Below are positions 13,120 to 21,119 of a stretch of DNA of 36,783 nucleotides, in pieces (the stretch's first letter is position 1; every line of letters starts with the position of its first letter). Source of the stretch: a virus; IMG/VR virus record IMGVR_UViG_3300009431_000065, positions 1 to 36,783 of that record. One strand, 5' to 3'. A model generated the notes under the pieces. It did not search any database. It was not told the DNA's origin and saw only the letters and a list, made by a program, of their open reading frames with translations. Position numbers and translations under genes: made by a program.

Positions 13120-14060
13120 CCCCGCAAACGACTACCGAGATCCTGATCTGGGCGATGGCCGCCCTGATGATCGTCGCCGTCCTGATCGACTGGCGCCGAG
13201 GCGTGTGGAAACGCCGGGCCGACGGCGGATACGCCGAACGCCTCGCCCGGACCGAGGGCGACCTGATCGTCACGCGGGCCGACCGCGACGCCCTGGCCGC
13301 CGAGATCGACCGCCTCGACGCCGTGGTCCATGCCCCGGGCGACGATGCGGGGACCGTCGACGCGGCGCTGGCCATGATCGACGCGACCGAAACGGCCCTG
13401 GCCAAGGCCCTCCATCGCGTCGGCGAAATCGAGGACGACCTGGCCCGCCTCGACGCCGAGGTCGCCCCGCGGTCCAACGCCGCCGGCCCGGTCGACGCGG
13501 CGATCGACGCGCTGACCCAGGCCGACGCGGCGATGGCCGCCGCCGGCGGGAAGATCGCCACCCTCTGGACAAGCCTCGAAGCCGCGACCGCCAACCGCGA
13601 CGAGGCCTGGAACGCGGTGACGCACCGAAACACGACGATCCACGACCTGGCCGGCGAGATCAACCGCCTGGCCTACGGCCTGGGCCTGCCGACCGGGGCC
13701 ACCGGCCGGACGATCGAGGCGGCCCTGACCCGCGTGGCCCGCCTCGAACTGGACCTGGCCACGGCGAGAAACCAGGGGGCCCTGGCCGCCGCCGGCGGGC
13801 GCGCCGACGTATACCACGCCGCGATGCGATTCTTTGCCGACAACCCCGACGGCGACACGATCACCGTCGGTCAGGTCGAGCGGTACAACGACCTGGCCAT
13901 GGCCGTCGCCGACGCGGACATCGCCGAAACGAATGACCGGCCGCCCCTGATTGACCCGGACAAAGCCAACCGCGCAAGAGCGATAAGCCATCGCCTCGGC
14001 ACGGCCGACCCGATGGGCGAAGTCGGCATGGATGTCCTCGACCCCGAAACCGACGCCTGA
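13116..14060 (+). CDS. Membrane-anchored coiled-coil protein
   Basis: The 314-residue protein has one N-terminal membrane segment (ILIWAMAALMIVAVLIDW, about 9-26) with a basic stop-transfer (RRGVWKRR). About 200 residues of heptad-like Ala/Asp/Glu helix follow (DRDALAAEIDRLDAVV, TETALAKALHRVGEIEDDLARLDAEV), then a short globular end (MRFFADNPDGDTITVGQVERYNDLAMAVAD). The body should lie in the cytoplasm. It could tether phage DNA or replication proteins to the membrane, or resemble spanins; neither is shown. ATGA overlap with the methylase. Confidence 0.6.
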   Translation: MTPQTTTEILIWAMAALMIVAVLIDWRRGVWKRRADGGYAERLARTEGDLIVTRADRDALAAEIDRLDAVVHAPGDDAGTVDAALAMIDATETALAKALHRVGEIEDDLARLDAEVAPRSNAAGPVDAAIDALTQADAAMAAAGGKIATLWTSLEAATANRDEAWNAVTHRNTTIHDLAGEINRLAYGLGLPTGATGRTIEAALTRVARLELDLATARNQGALAAAGGRADVYHAAMRFFADNPDGDTITVGQVERYNDLAMAVADADIAETNDRPPLIDPDKANRARAISHRLGTADPMGEVGMDVLDPETDA

Positions 14061-14073
14061 CCCCGGAGAAACC

Positions 14074-14280
14074 ATGCCCGAGCCCGACCTGTACCGGATC
14101 AGCCCGATCGGGGCCGCGATCGTCGAGGCGATGCCCGACCGCAAGGCCGTCGCCCGGATCAAGCGACAATACCGGATCGACGGGACCTGCCCGACCTCGG
14201 CGGTCTACCCGACGGTCGCCGAGATCCAGGCCTATTACCTCACCGCCGCCGACCCGGCCGACATGGAGGGTGCCGACTAG
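14074..14280 (+). CDS. Small hypothetical protein
   Basis: The 68-residue protein starts at 14074 behind CCCCGGAGAAACC. It reads LYRISPIGAAIVEAMPDRKAVARIKRQYRIDGTCPTS, then EIQAYYLTAA, suggesting a small helical domain. Its TAG is directly followed by the ATG of the Xer-like recombinase, and the ribosome site of that gene (GGAGG) is inside its last codons, so the two are co-translated. It could be an accessory factor of the recombinase. Confidence 0.55.
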   Translation: MPEPDLYRISPIGAAIVEAMPDRKAVARIKRQYRIDGTCPTSAVYPTVAEIQAYYLTAADPADMEGAD

Positions 14281-15207
14281 ATGGCCGCGACGCGCACATC
14301 GTGGATCGCCACCGCCCGGAACCTCCTGGAGGTGTTCTACGCCGCCCAGAAACCCACGACCCGGCGGGCCTACGAAGCGGACATCGCCGCCTTTCGGCGA
14401 TTCATCGGGGCCGACAGCGCCGCCGTCGCCGTCGCCGACCTGATCCGAAGCGGCCAGGGGGCCGCCCTCGAACAGGCCACGTTGTACAAGGCCGCCCTGG
14501 GCAACACCGTCGCCCCGGCCACCGTCAACCGCCGCCTGGCGGCCCTGCGGTCCCTGACCCGGACGGCCCGCAACCTGCAGAAGATCACCTGGCGGTTGCG
14601 GATCCCGCCCCTGCGCGTGATCCGCCAGCGGGACACCGCCGGGCCCGGCCGCCAGGCCGTCCACGACATGATCGCCATCGCCGAGGCCACCGGCGGCATG
14701 AAGGGCCCGCGCGACGCGGCGATGATCTGGTTGTTCTACGGCCTGGCCCTGCGCCGAGGAGAAGTCCAGCAGTTAAACCGCCAGGACGTCCACCTGGAAC
14801 GCCGCCCGCCGGCGATCGACGTCCTGGGCAAGGGCCAGTATCAGCGGCGGCGGATGACCCTGCCCGAGCGCGTGGTCGAGGCCGTGGCGACCTGGGCCGT
14901 GGTCCGCGGCGACCACGACGGGCCGTTGTTTACGACCCTCAGCCGGGCCCACGACAACGCCCGCCGCCTCAGCGCCGGGTCGATCGTGCGGATCGTCAAG
15001 GCCCTCGGCCGCGCCGCCGGGGTCGAGACCAGCCCCCACGGCCTGCGGCACACGGCGATCACCGAGACGATCCGCGCCCCGGGGTCCAACATGGGCGACG
15101 TCCAGGGGTTCAGCCGCCACGCCCGGATCGAGACCCTCCAGGCCTATTACGACCGCGACGCCGACGCGGCGGTTGAACTGGCCACGCGCATCACGGAGGA
15201 CCTGTGA
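14281..15207 (+). CDS. Second tyrosine recombinase, XerC/D-like
   Basis: The 308-residue protein has the Xer size and full catalytic set: core-binding domain at about 10-105, Arg 158 in GLALRRGEVQQL, Lys 184 in GKGQYQRRRMTLP, HGLRH (His 253, Arg 256), His 280 in FSRHARI and nucleophile Tyr 289 or 290 in LQAYYDRD. Unlike the attP-linked integrase it lacks an N-terminal arm-binding extension, as in XerC/D and Cre-type resolvases that use simple sites. A dif-like dyad lies 84 bp behind its stop. Plausible roles are multimer resolution of the replicating circle or use of a host dif-like site. Confidence 0.88.
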   Translation: MAATRTSWIATARNLLEVFYAAQKPTTRRAYEADIAAFRRFIGADSAAVAVADLIRSGQGAALEQATLYKAALGNTVAPATVNRRLAALRSLTRTARNLQKITWRLRIPPLRVIRQRDTAGPGRQAVHDMIAIAEATGGMKGPRDAAMIWLFYGLALRRGEVQQLNRQDVHLERRPPAIDVLGKGQYQRRRMTLPERVVEAVATWAVVRGDHDGPLFTTLSRAHDNARRLSAGSIVRIVKALGRAAGVETSPHGLRHTAITETIRAPGSNMGDVQGFSRHARIETLQAYYDRDADAAVELATRITEDL

Positions 15208-15878
15208 TGCGCAGCGCCGAGACCCGCGATCGACGGCCGTCGGAGCCCCGGACGGCGCCCGGCGGACCCCCCCCAAGCGCTGTGGACGCCTTAGCGCGCC
15301 ACAACTACGGTTATGTCGCGCTTAAATCGGACAGCGCGCCAAGGCCCGCATCGCCGAAGCCGTCGGCGCCCATGCACTTACCGCAGAAATCGCCCCGCGA
15401 AATCGCAAAAAACCTGAACGTTCAGGTCAACCGTTTGTATAGTCCCGAAAACGGGCACAGTCAAGAGGATATTTCAGCGGAAAAACACCCCTCATCGTTG
15501 CCGATATGGCGGGACCGATCGCACAGCCCAATGAGCAGTGATATCGCCGCCCGCAAATCGATTCTAAGCGACTTTCTCGATTCCAAAAGCGACCGCCACA
15601 GGCCGCGAGAGTTTCCCCGTGAGCGACGATCGCCAGCAGACGTACCACACCCCGCCGCAACCGGAGATATGGCCGCAGGAGCAAGCCAGTGGCCTCAGGA
15701 CAAAAGGTACTACCGACGCCACAGCGACAACTGGAATCTCCACACGCCGCGCTTTTTTGACACAGTCCGTCCGTCGGGCCTCCTGAGCGAGAAAGTCGAC
15801 CAGGGCCAAACGTCGCAAGCCGTCGAGGCCGCCAGGGCCACGACCCCCACACGCCGGCCGGAGCCCCGAATCGCGTGA
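15207..15878 (+). CDS. Doubtful ORF in lower-GC boundary segment
   Basis: An open frame of up to 223 codons runs from just behind the recombinase to the TerL start, with which it shares a GTGA overlap. Codon use is unlike the neighbours: third positions are often A or T over 15290-15780. No ribosome site precedes any start. An inner start at 15372 would give MHLPQKSPREIAKNLNVQV, a stretch like a helix-turn-helix. The rest (RRYYRR-like, Ser/Pro/Arg-rich) looks unstructured. It may be a transferred gene, a regulatory region that is open by chance, or a small TerS-like gene at the usual place before TerL. Confidence 0.3.
   Translation: MRSAETRDRRPSEPRTAPGGPPPSAVDALARHNYGYVALKSDSAPRPASPKPSAPMHLPQKSPREIAKNLNVQVNRLYSPENGHSQEDISAEKHPSSLPIWRDRSHSPMSSDIAARKSILSDFLDSKSDRHRPREFPRERRSPADVPHPAATGDMAAGASQWPQDKRYYRRHSDNWNLHTPRFFDTVRPSGLLSEKVDQGQTSQAVEAARATTPTRRPEPRIA
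15291..15325. other. dif/lox-like recombination site candidate
   Basis: Left arm TTAGCGCGCCACAA (15291-15304), six-base centre CTACGG (15305-15310) and right arm TTATGTCGCGCTTAA (15311-15325) form a dyad with 11 of 14 arm positions paired. Arms of 11-14 bp around a six-base centre are the geometry of Xer dif sites. The right arm begins TTATGT, like the XerD arm of E. coli dif. It lies 84 bp downstream of the Xer-like recombinase gene. No binding evidence; a single copy is visible. Confidence 0.5.
15412..15427. promoter_or_regulatory. 16-bp perfect palindrome, possible operator before late genes
   Basis: ACCTGAACGTTCAGGT is a perfect dyad. Ten bases further is TATAGT (15438-15443), which could be a -10 with the palindrome over a weak -35 (TGAACG, 17-bp spacer). 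A small hairpin CCCG-AAAA-CGGG follows at 15444-15455. This would be a regulated promoter for the terminase and late genes. The promoter reading is weak; the palindrome itself is clear. Confidence 0.4.
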
Positions 15879-18001
15879 GACCCCAGATCCTGACATTACG
15901 CAGGGCGGCCGACGCGGAGAGAGTCCGCGACGCCGAGCGCGTCCGGACCCGACGGGCCCTCGGCCGCGAGATCACCATCCCCGAGATCCGCAACCCGCGC
16001 CGCCGGCGCAAGTGCAAGCAGGCCCCCGCGGTCTTCCTCCGGACGTACTTCCCGGACATCTTCTACAACCCGTTCAGCAAGACCCAGCGCAAGATGATCG
16101 AGGCCTTCAAGACCTGCATCGCCCAGGTCGGATGGAAGGCGATCGCCGCCGAGCGCGGCGGCGGCAAGACCAACATCTCCCTCGGCCTGGCCATCTACGC
16201 GATCTGTTACGGGTTCCGGGATTTCGTCGTGATCGTCGGCGCCAACGCCACCGAGGCCGACCGCAACGCCGAGCAGGTCAAGGGCAAGTTTGAGGACCCC
16301 GAGCGATGGCCCGACCTGGCGGCCGACTTCCCGGAGATCTGCGCCCCCGTCCAGGCCCTCGAGGGCGCCGCCCAGCGGGCCCGCCAGATGTCCTACCAGG
16401 GCCGCCTCCTGCGGATGAAGTGGTCCAGCGAGATGATCCGATTCCCCGAGGTCCCCGGGTCCGACGCCGGCGGGGCCATCCTCCTGTCCCGCGGCCTGGA
16501 CGCCGCGATCCGCGGCACGCAATACGACGGCCGCCGGCCGAACCTCGTCCTGGTCGACGACCCGGAAACCGCCGCCAGCGCCCGCAGCGAGGAGCAGACC
16601 AACCAGCTCGAGGAGCGCCTCGAACGCGACATCGCCGGCATGACCGGCCCGACCCGGTCGATTTCGATATTGTACCTCGGCACGATCATGCACCGGAACT
16701 GCCTGGCCGACCGGTTCACCGACCGCGAGCGGAAACCCGCCTGGTCCGGCGAGCGTCACCCCCTCCTGATCCAGTACCCCGACCGGATGGACCTCTGGCA
16801 AGAGTACATCGACCAGTACCGCCGCGACACCGCCTGGGGCGACGTCCTGTACACCAAGGCCCACAAGATGTTTCTCCGCCGCCGCCGCATGATGGAAGCC
16901 GGCGCCATCGTCACCAACCCGCATCACTTCAAGCACGACCCGAAGGAGAACCGTCCGGACGGGACGCCCCTGGAGCGGTCGACCCTCCAGTTCTGCATGA
17001 ACATGATCGCCAAGGTCGGCCAGGAGGCGTTCGACTCGGAATACCAGCAGATCCCGCCGAGCCACGAGGCCCCGCAGACCGCCGAGATCGCCCGCCCCGA
17101 CGTGGTGACGGCCCTGACCGGCAAGCCCCGCGGCCTGGTCCCGGCCGACACCGCGTACCTGACCGCCGGCATCGACGCCGGGGCCCGCCTGTGCCACTGG
17201 GTCGTCATGGCCACGGCCAACGCCGTCAGTCACGTGATCGATTACGGGGCCGAGCGCGTCAACAGCCCCCTGGAGACCGACCTGAAGGCCCCGGACGTCC
17301 AGCAGGCCGTCGAGGCCGCCATCCTGACCGCGCTGCTCCAGATCCGCGACGTCTTCAACGCCGGATGGCCGACCGAGGATACCGGCGAGATCCGCCACCT
17401 CGACACCTGCCTGGTCGACGCCGGATACAAGGACACCGCCGTGTACACCTTCGTCAAGAGCGGCCCCCGCGGCCTGTACCGCGCCAGCAAGGGGTTCGGA
17501 TCCAAGAGCGGCCAGTCGAGATACAAGCACCCGACCAAGAAAGGCCACGGCCGGCGGATCGGGGCCCACTGGTTCGCCACCCACCAGCCGGCGCCGAAGG
17601 TCTGGTTGTACCACCTCGACGCCGATTTCTGGAAGGAGCGCGTCCAGATCGGGTTCATGTTGCCCAAGGACGGCCAGCGCCGCCCGGGGGCGACGACCGT
17701 CTTCGGATCCGACCCCGCCGTCCACACGCGGTTTGCCGACCACATCACCGCCGAGGTCCGAACCACCGTCTACCGCCAGGGCAAGGAACTGACGTACTGG
17801 AACGTCAAACGGCCGCGGAACCACTGGCTCGATTGCCTGTACATGGCCGCCGCCGCCGCGGCGGTCTGCGGCCAGCCGATCATCACCGACCAGGCCACCG
17901 CCGCCGCCGGCGCCACCGCCCCGCCGACCCGCGACACCGCCGCGACCAAGAAACGCATGAAGATGTCCGAACGCCAGGCCGCCAAACGAGCGGCCGTATA
18001 G
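15875..18001 (+). CDS. terL: Terminase large subunit
   Basis: The 708-residue packaging motor has ATPase Walker A AAERGGGKTN (about 91-100), Walker B LVLVDDPE (about 224-231) and an RNase-H-like nuclease with acidic residues in GIDAG (about 431), LVDAGYK (about 513) and NHWLDCLYMA (about 648). Length and the Cys-free nuclease resemble GpA-like/T4-like large terminases. It cuts and pumps DNA into the prohead through the portal. The start is GTG at 15875 by overlap with the previous frame; the ribosome site is weak. It opens the late operon, and unusually the TerS-like gene lies 1.5 kb downstream. Confidence 0.9.
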   Translation: MRPQILTLRRAADAERVRDAERVRTRRALGREITIPEIRNPRRRRKCKQAPAVFLRTYFPDIFYNPFSKTQRKMIEAFKTCIAQVGWKAIAAERGGGKTNISLGLAIYAICYGFRDFVVIVGANATEADRNAEQVKGKFEDPERWPDLAADFPEICAPVQALEGAAQRARQMSYQGRLLRMKWSSEMIRFPEVPGSDAGGAILLSRGLDAAIRGTQYDGRRPNLVLVDDPETAASARSEEQTNQLEERLERDIAGMTGPTRSISILYLGTIMHRNCLADRFTDRERKPAWSGERHPLLIQYPDRMDLWQEYIDQYRRDTAWGDVLYTKAHKMFLRRRRMMEAGAIVTNPHHFKHDPKENRPDGTPLERSTLQFCMNMIAKVGQEAFDSEYQQIPPSHEAPQTAEIARPDVVTALTGKPRGLVPADTAYLTAGIDAGARLCHWVVMATANAVSHVIDYGAERVNSPLETDLKAPDVQQAVEAAILTALLQIRDVFNAGWPTEDTGEIRHLDTCLVDAGYKDTAVYTFVKSGPRGLYRASKGFGSKSGQSRYKHPTKKGHGRRIGAHWFATHQPAPKVWLYHLDADFWKERVQIGFMLPKDGQRRPGATTVFGSDPAVHTRFADHITAEVRTTVYRQGKELTYWNVKRPRNHWLDCLYMAAAAAAVCGQPIITDQATAAAGATAPPTRDTAATKKRMKMSERQAAKRAAV

Positions 18002-18014
18002 ACCGGAGAACCGA

Positions 18015-18824
18015 ATGACCGACCGCAACAAAACGCCGTTGACGACGCGGATCACCGCGACGGCGGCGGCCTACCTCGACGGGGCGGGCTTCAAACCCGT
18101 CGAAACCGAGGTACCCGTCGCCCCAGGATGGACGGCAGACCTTGCATCGTACATCTACCCCAGCCCGACCCAGGCCCATCGCCTGCGCCTGGTCGCCAAG
18201 CGCCGCGTCCGTCACAACTACTTCCCCGTCGACGACAAGGCCTACCGCGAGCTGCAATATCGCACCGGCCCACTCCTCACGGCCCTGGTCGAGGTCAAGA
18301 TCACCGCCGGCGACCTGAAAAAGGATGCTGATCGGAAGTTCGCCGCCGCCCATCCGCCGGCCCACCTGTGCTACCTGGCGTATCCCAAGGGCCTGATCGC
18401 CCCCGAGGCGGTCCCGTGCGGATGGATCGGACTGGAAACCACGGCCGACGGCCGCCGCATTATCCGCCGCCACCAGCCGATAGGGACCGCCGTCCTCCAC
18501 CCGCAGCACCCCGGCGACATCGCAGACTTCTGCGCCCAGGTCGGGATTCGACGCGACCACCGCACCCGTTATCGGGCAATGAGCGCATTCATGCGCGCCC
18601 ACCGCGCCAAGGACCGCGATCACCGCCGCGCGGACAATGCCAGCCGTTTCTTGACCGGCCTGCTCGACTGGCTTGTGGGCCGCGGGTTTTACGCCTCGGC
18701 CGAGACGATCCCCGACCTCCTCCGCCTGGCCGGATGGACATGCCACCTGACGCAACGGGCCGAGGCCGCCGCGCAGGAAATCCAGGCGATGCGATGTCGG
18801 CCCGCCCCGGAGCCCGCCGAATGA
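18015..18824 (+). CDS. PD-(D/E)XK nuclease-like protein (MmcB-like core)
   Basis: The 269-residue protein has PGWTADLASYIY (Asp about 42) followed by ALVEVKITAGDLKKDADRKF (Glu/Lys about 92-94), then CYLAYPKGLIAPEAVPCGWIGLE. This is the D...ExK order of PD-(D/E)XK nucleases of the MmcB/VRR-like type, with the usual YLAxP strand after it. The C-terminal 120 residues are helical and basic. It is the first of two extra nuclease-like genes wedged between TerL and the TerS-like gene, suggesting a role in DNA maturation, repair before packaging, or host DNA breakdown. Ribosome site CCGGAGAACCGA. Confidence 0.6.
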   Translation: MTDRNKTPLTTRITATAAAYLDGAGFKPVETEVPVAPGWTADLASYIYPSPTQAHRLRLVAKRRVRHNYFPVDDKAYRELQYRTGPLLTALVEVKITAGDLKKDADRKFAAAHPPAHLCYLAYPKGLIAPEAVPCGWIGLETTADGRRIIRRHQPIGTAVLHPQHPGDIADFCAQVGIRRDHRTRYRAMSAFMRAHRAKDRDHRRADNASRFLTGLLDWLVGRGFYASAETIPDLLRLAGWTCHLTQRAEAAAQEIQAMRCRPAPEPAE

Positions 18825-19501
18825 CCCCGCCGCCCGAACAGCCCGTCGGCGACCCGTTAAGGGAACTCGAAACCGGGTTCCTGGTCGAGGACCTTCTCGG
18901 GTTGACCACAGGCCCCGCCGGCGGCGCCGATGCGCTCGAAACCGAACACATGCCGGCCGGCCGGGCCCACGGCCGGACGCCCGCCCGCCGCCGTTACGAG
19001 CGGATCGCCCAGCGTCAACAGTTGCTCGATGTGATTCCCGCCCCGCCGGGCCCGGGCGAGTCCATCCACGTCATCGGGACCGGGCTCTATGATTTCTGGA
19101 CGTTCATCCCGCAATTCATCACGTGGGTCGGCCGCGCGGAGAGGCTGACGTGCAGCACATGGACGATGAGCCGTCCCAACGTGGTCGAACTATTCGAGCT
19201 GTGGGACAGCGGCGCCATCGTCACGGCCGACGTCCTGACCGGCCTTTACTTCAAGCGCCGCGAGAGCGCCGTCTACGCCATGATCCAGTCCGGCATCCGC
19301 GCCCGGGGCGGCCGCTACCGCGCATTCAGGAACCACGCCAAGGTCCTCCTGATCGAGGCGCCCGCCGCCGGGGCGTGGATCACCGTCGAGGGATCGGCCA
19401 ACCTGACGGCCAACCCGCGGCTGGAACAGTACGTGATCACCAACGACCGCGACCTTTACGCCTTCCACCGGTCCTGGACCGAGGAGGCGCTGACGAAATG
19501 A
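18821..19501 (+). CDS. Phospholipase D-fold nuclease-like protein
   Basis: The 226-residue protein has a disordered N-terminus to about 75. A PLD domain follows: IHVIGTGLYDFWTFIPQFI, then AFRNHAKVLLIEAP (HxK at about 172-174) and VEGSANLTANPRLEQYVITND (GSANxT at about 190). One HKD half-motif per chain means it should act as a dimer, like the endonuclease Nuc and phage PLD proteins. It overlaps its neighbours by ATGA on both sides within the terminase block. Substrate is probably DNA; lipid is not excluded. Confidence 0.7.
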   Translation: MTPPPEQPVGDPLRELETGFLVEDLLGLTTGPAGGADALETEHMPAGRAHGRTPARRRYERIAQRQQLLDVIPAPPGPGESIHVIGTGLYDFWTFIPQFITWVGRAERLTCSTWTMSRPNVVELFELWDSGAIVTADVLTGLYFKRRESAVYAMIQSGIRARGGRYRAFRNHAKVLLIEAPAAGAWITVEGSANLTANPRLEQYVITNDRDLYAFHRSWTEEALTK

Positions 19502-20184
19502 GCAAGGCCACCAAGAAGCCCGCCGCGGCGACGCCGCCCGAACAACCGCCGCCGATCGACCCGGCGGTCGTCGACAAGATCGTCCTGCTGATGACCGCCG
19601 CCCTGCGGCCGGCGGAGATCCGGGACACCTGCATCGAGAAACTCGGCCTCGATCCGGCCGACGTGCCGGAGGCGATCGCCGCGGCCCGGACGAAGATCAC
19701 GCGGGCCGCCCGATACGACCCGGACGAACTGTTGGGCGAGGCGATCACCCGCCTCGACGATATCTACCAGCGCTGCCTCGGCGTCCAGGACACCAAGACC
19801 GCCCTGGCCGCCCAGCGCGAGAAACACCGCCTCCTGGGCATCGGCCCGACCGAGCGCGACCCGGCGCCGGGCCCGGACGATCCGGACGGCGAGGTCCCGA
19901 CGACCGCCGCCGAGCGCCGCCGGATCGAGGACGCCGAACTGGCGGCCATCGTCGACGCGATCGAGGCCCACCTCGAGCCGGTCGGCCTGCCCGGCGCCGC
20001 CAGCCCCCACACCACCGACGCCGAGATGATCGAAGCCGCCGGCAAGGAACTGGTCCGCCTGGCCCGGGCCCTCAAGCGGGCCAAACCCGCCAGGAAGAAG
20101 CCCGCCGCCAAACGAAAAGCCCCCAGGCGCAAGACGGCCAAACAAAAAACCGCCAAGAAGGCCGCGAAAGGAATCGCCAAATGA
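19498..20184 (+). CDS. Terminase small subunit-like protein with histone-like tail
   Basis: The 228-residue protein has an N-terminal helical DNA-binding region (VDKIVLLMTAALRPAEIRDTCIEKLGL, then PEAIAAARTKI) and a helix pair DELLGEAITRLDDIYQRCLGVQDTKTALAAQREKHRLLGIG typical of the oligomerisation part of TerS. The last 35 residues are almost all Lys, Ala, Arg and Pro, like histone H1 tails, and should bind DNA without sequence preference. TerS is expected to select phage DNA for TerL. The call rests on pattern and place. Confidence 0.55.
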   Translation: MSKATKKPAAATPPEQPPPIDPAVVDKIVLLMTAALRPAEIRDTCIEKLGLDPADVPEAIAAARTKITRAARYDPDELLGEAITRLDDIYQRCLGVQDTKTALAAQREKHRLLGIGPTERDPAPGPDDPDGEVPTTAAERRRIEDAELAAIVDAIEAHLEPVGLPGAASPHTTDAEMIEAAGKELVRLARALKRAKPARKKPAAKRKAPRRKTAKQKTAKKAAKGIAK

Positions 20185-20483
20185 CCGTTACCCCGCTCGA
20201 CATATACACCACCGCACGCGAAGCCCTGGCCTACACGGCAACTTTGGCCGTCTCGGACCACCGTCGGCGCCGGACCATCGTCAGGGTCCGAAACCTCCTG
20301 ACGATGGCGAGGGACGCGGTCAATCCCGATTATCCAACGGCCGACGATCTGCGCGGGATCTACAACACGATGATCGCCTGCCTGCGGGCCGGTCGCCACC
20401 GTGACATACTCGACGCGATCACCCTCCTGACCCGCCTCGAGGCCGTCTGGCGCAAGGCAGAGGAGGCAGCGACCAATGGGTGA
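20181..20483 (+). CDS. Hypothetical protein
   Basis: The 100-residue all-helical protein (YTTAREALAYTATLAVSDHRRRRTIVRVRNLL, then DILDAITLLTRLEAVWRKAEE) is not recognised. It overlaps the TerS-like gene by ATGA and the zinc-ribbon gene by 8 bases. Conserved-looking basic patch HRRRRTIVRVR could contact nucleic acid. Codon use is phage-like. Confidence 0.55.
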   Translation: MTVTPLDIYTTAREALAYTATLAVSDHRRRRTIVRVRNLLTMARDAVNPDYPTADDLRGIYNTMIACLRAGRHRDILDAITLLTRLEAVWRKAEEAATNG

Positions 20484-20685
20484 CGACAATCCGCAATCCC
20501 AAGATCAAGAGGTCCGCAATCCGAAATCGAAACCCGGCCTGCGATGCCGCAAGTGCGGATGCCGGCATTTCTACACCGTCTCGACGGACCCCGGGCCGGC
20601 CAGGGTCGTCCGATACAAGCGATGCCGCAACTGCGGGCGACGACATCGCACCGTGGAGCGAATCGACGCCAAACCCGCCACATAA
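20476..20685 (+). CDS. Zinc-ribbon protein, Ogr/Delta-like
   Basis: The 69-residue protein has LRCRKCGCRHFYTVST, then YKRCRNCGRRHRTVERI: two CxxC knuckles 25 residues apart with the Thr/Arg-Tyr-Lys pattern of small zinc ribbons such as P2 Ogr and the NrdR head. Ogr-type proteins activate phage late promoters by touching RNA polymerase. An 18-bp palindrome lies 31 bp behind its stop, in the 224-bp gap before the head genes, a natural target. The first 20 residues are encoded by AATCCGC-type repeats. Confidence 0.6.
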   Translation: MGDDNPQSQDQEVRNPKSKPGLRCRKCGCRHFYTVSTDPGPARVVRYKRCRNCGRRHRTVERIDAKPAT

Positions 20686-20715
20686 GGGGGCATGGGGGCG
20701 GTCCAAACCAGAAAG

Positions 20716-20733
20716 TACACCATATATGGTGTA
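20716..20733. promoter_or_regulatory. 18-bp perfect palindrome before the head genes
   Basis: TACACCATATATGGTGTA is a perfect dyad with an AT core in an otherwise GC-rich gap (20686-20909). The rest of the gap holds GGGCCC-ggccggac-GGGCCC and GGCGGGG-cctggcaa-CCCCGCC stem-loops but no supported gene. It is a likely operator or activator site controlling the head-to-tail genes. Confidence 0.6.
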
Positions 20734-20909
20734 AACCAGGAAATACCGGGGATTACCATTGCCCCCGCCGTCGCCCGGGGCGAAAAAACAATCAGACGCC
20801 GTAGCGGGCCCGGCCGGACGGGCCCTGAAAAGTCGAGCGTGGTTTCTCCTGGAACGGGCCTGGCGGGGCCTGGCAACCCCGCCAGCGCCCGGACCGTCAG
20901 CGAGCACCA

Positions 20910-21119
20910 ATGTCCACAGCAACACAGATCGCCGCGATCGAGACCGCCCTGGAAACCGGGGCCACGTCGATCACCGACGAACACGGCCGCACGACCAACT
21001 TCGGAAGCCGCAAGGACATGCTCGACGCCCTGGCCGTCCTCGAAAGCAAACTCCAGCAGGCCGCCACCGGCCGCGGATTCGCCATCGGCGGCATCAAGTG
21101 CTCAGGGACGCGCGGATGA
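20910..21119 (+). CDS. gpW-like head-tail connector
   Basis: The 69-residue protein reads STATQIAAIETALETGATSIT, then HGRTTNFGSRKDMLDALAVLESKLQQA. Lambda gpW (68 residues) has the same plan: a helix, a GxxxxxxxGRxxxF hairpin, and a second helix with LxxxIxxLE. Position between terminase and portal, with ATGA overlap to portal, is that of lambda W. gpW joins the portal ring and the tail. A clear family match by size, motif and order. Confidence 0.7.
   Translation: MSTATQIAAIETALETGATSITDEHGRTTNFGSRKDMLDALAVLESKLQQAATGRGFAIGGIKCSGTRG

Noticed and set aside
15291-15340. Direct repeat AGCGCGCCA as a transposon target duplication
   Set aside because: The two copies are only about 40 bp apart with no element between them. 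The inverted dyad with the recombinase next to it explains the site better.
15412-15427. LexA/SOS box
   Set aside because: GAAC and GTTC are adjacent with no spacer. The Gram-positive type needs four bases between them and the E. coli type needs CTG-N10-CAG, so the palindrome does not fit.
15896-18055. Very long minus-strand open frames (also 20897-23296 and 34449-36680)
   Set aside because: They are antisense to TerL, portal/capsid and tail genes. Strong C/G third positions remove stops on the opposite strand. Their translations are low-complexity Gly/Arg/Val runs without motifs.
20692-20909. A gene in the gap before gpW
   Set aside because: Open frames here start at weak codons, run through the palindrome and hairpins, and continue out of frame under gpW and portal. 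No ribosome site or conserved pattern.
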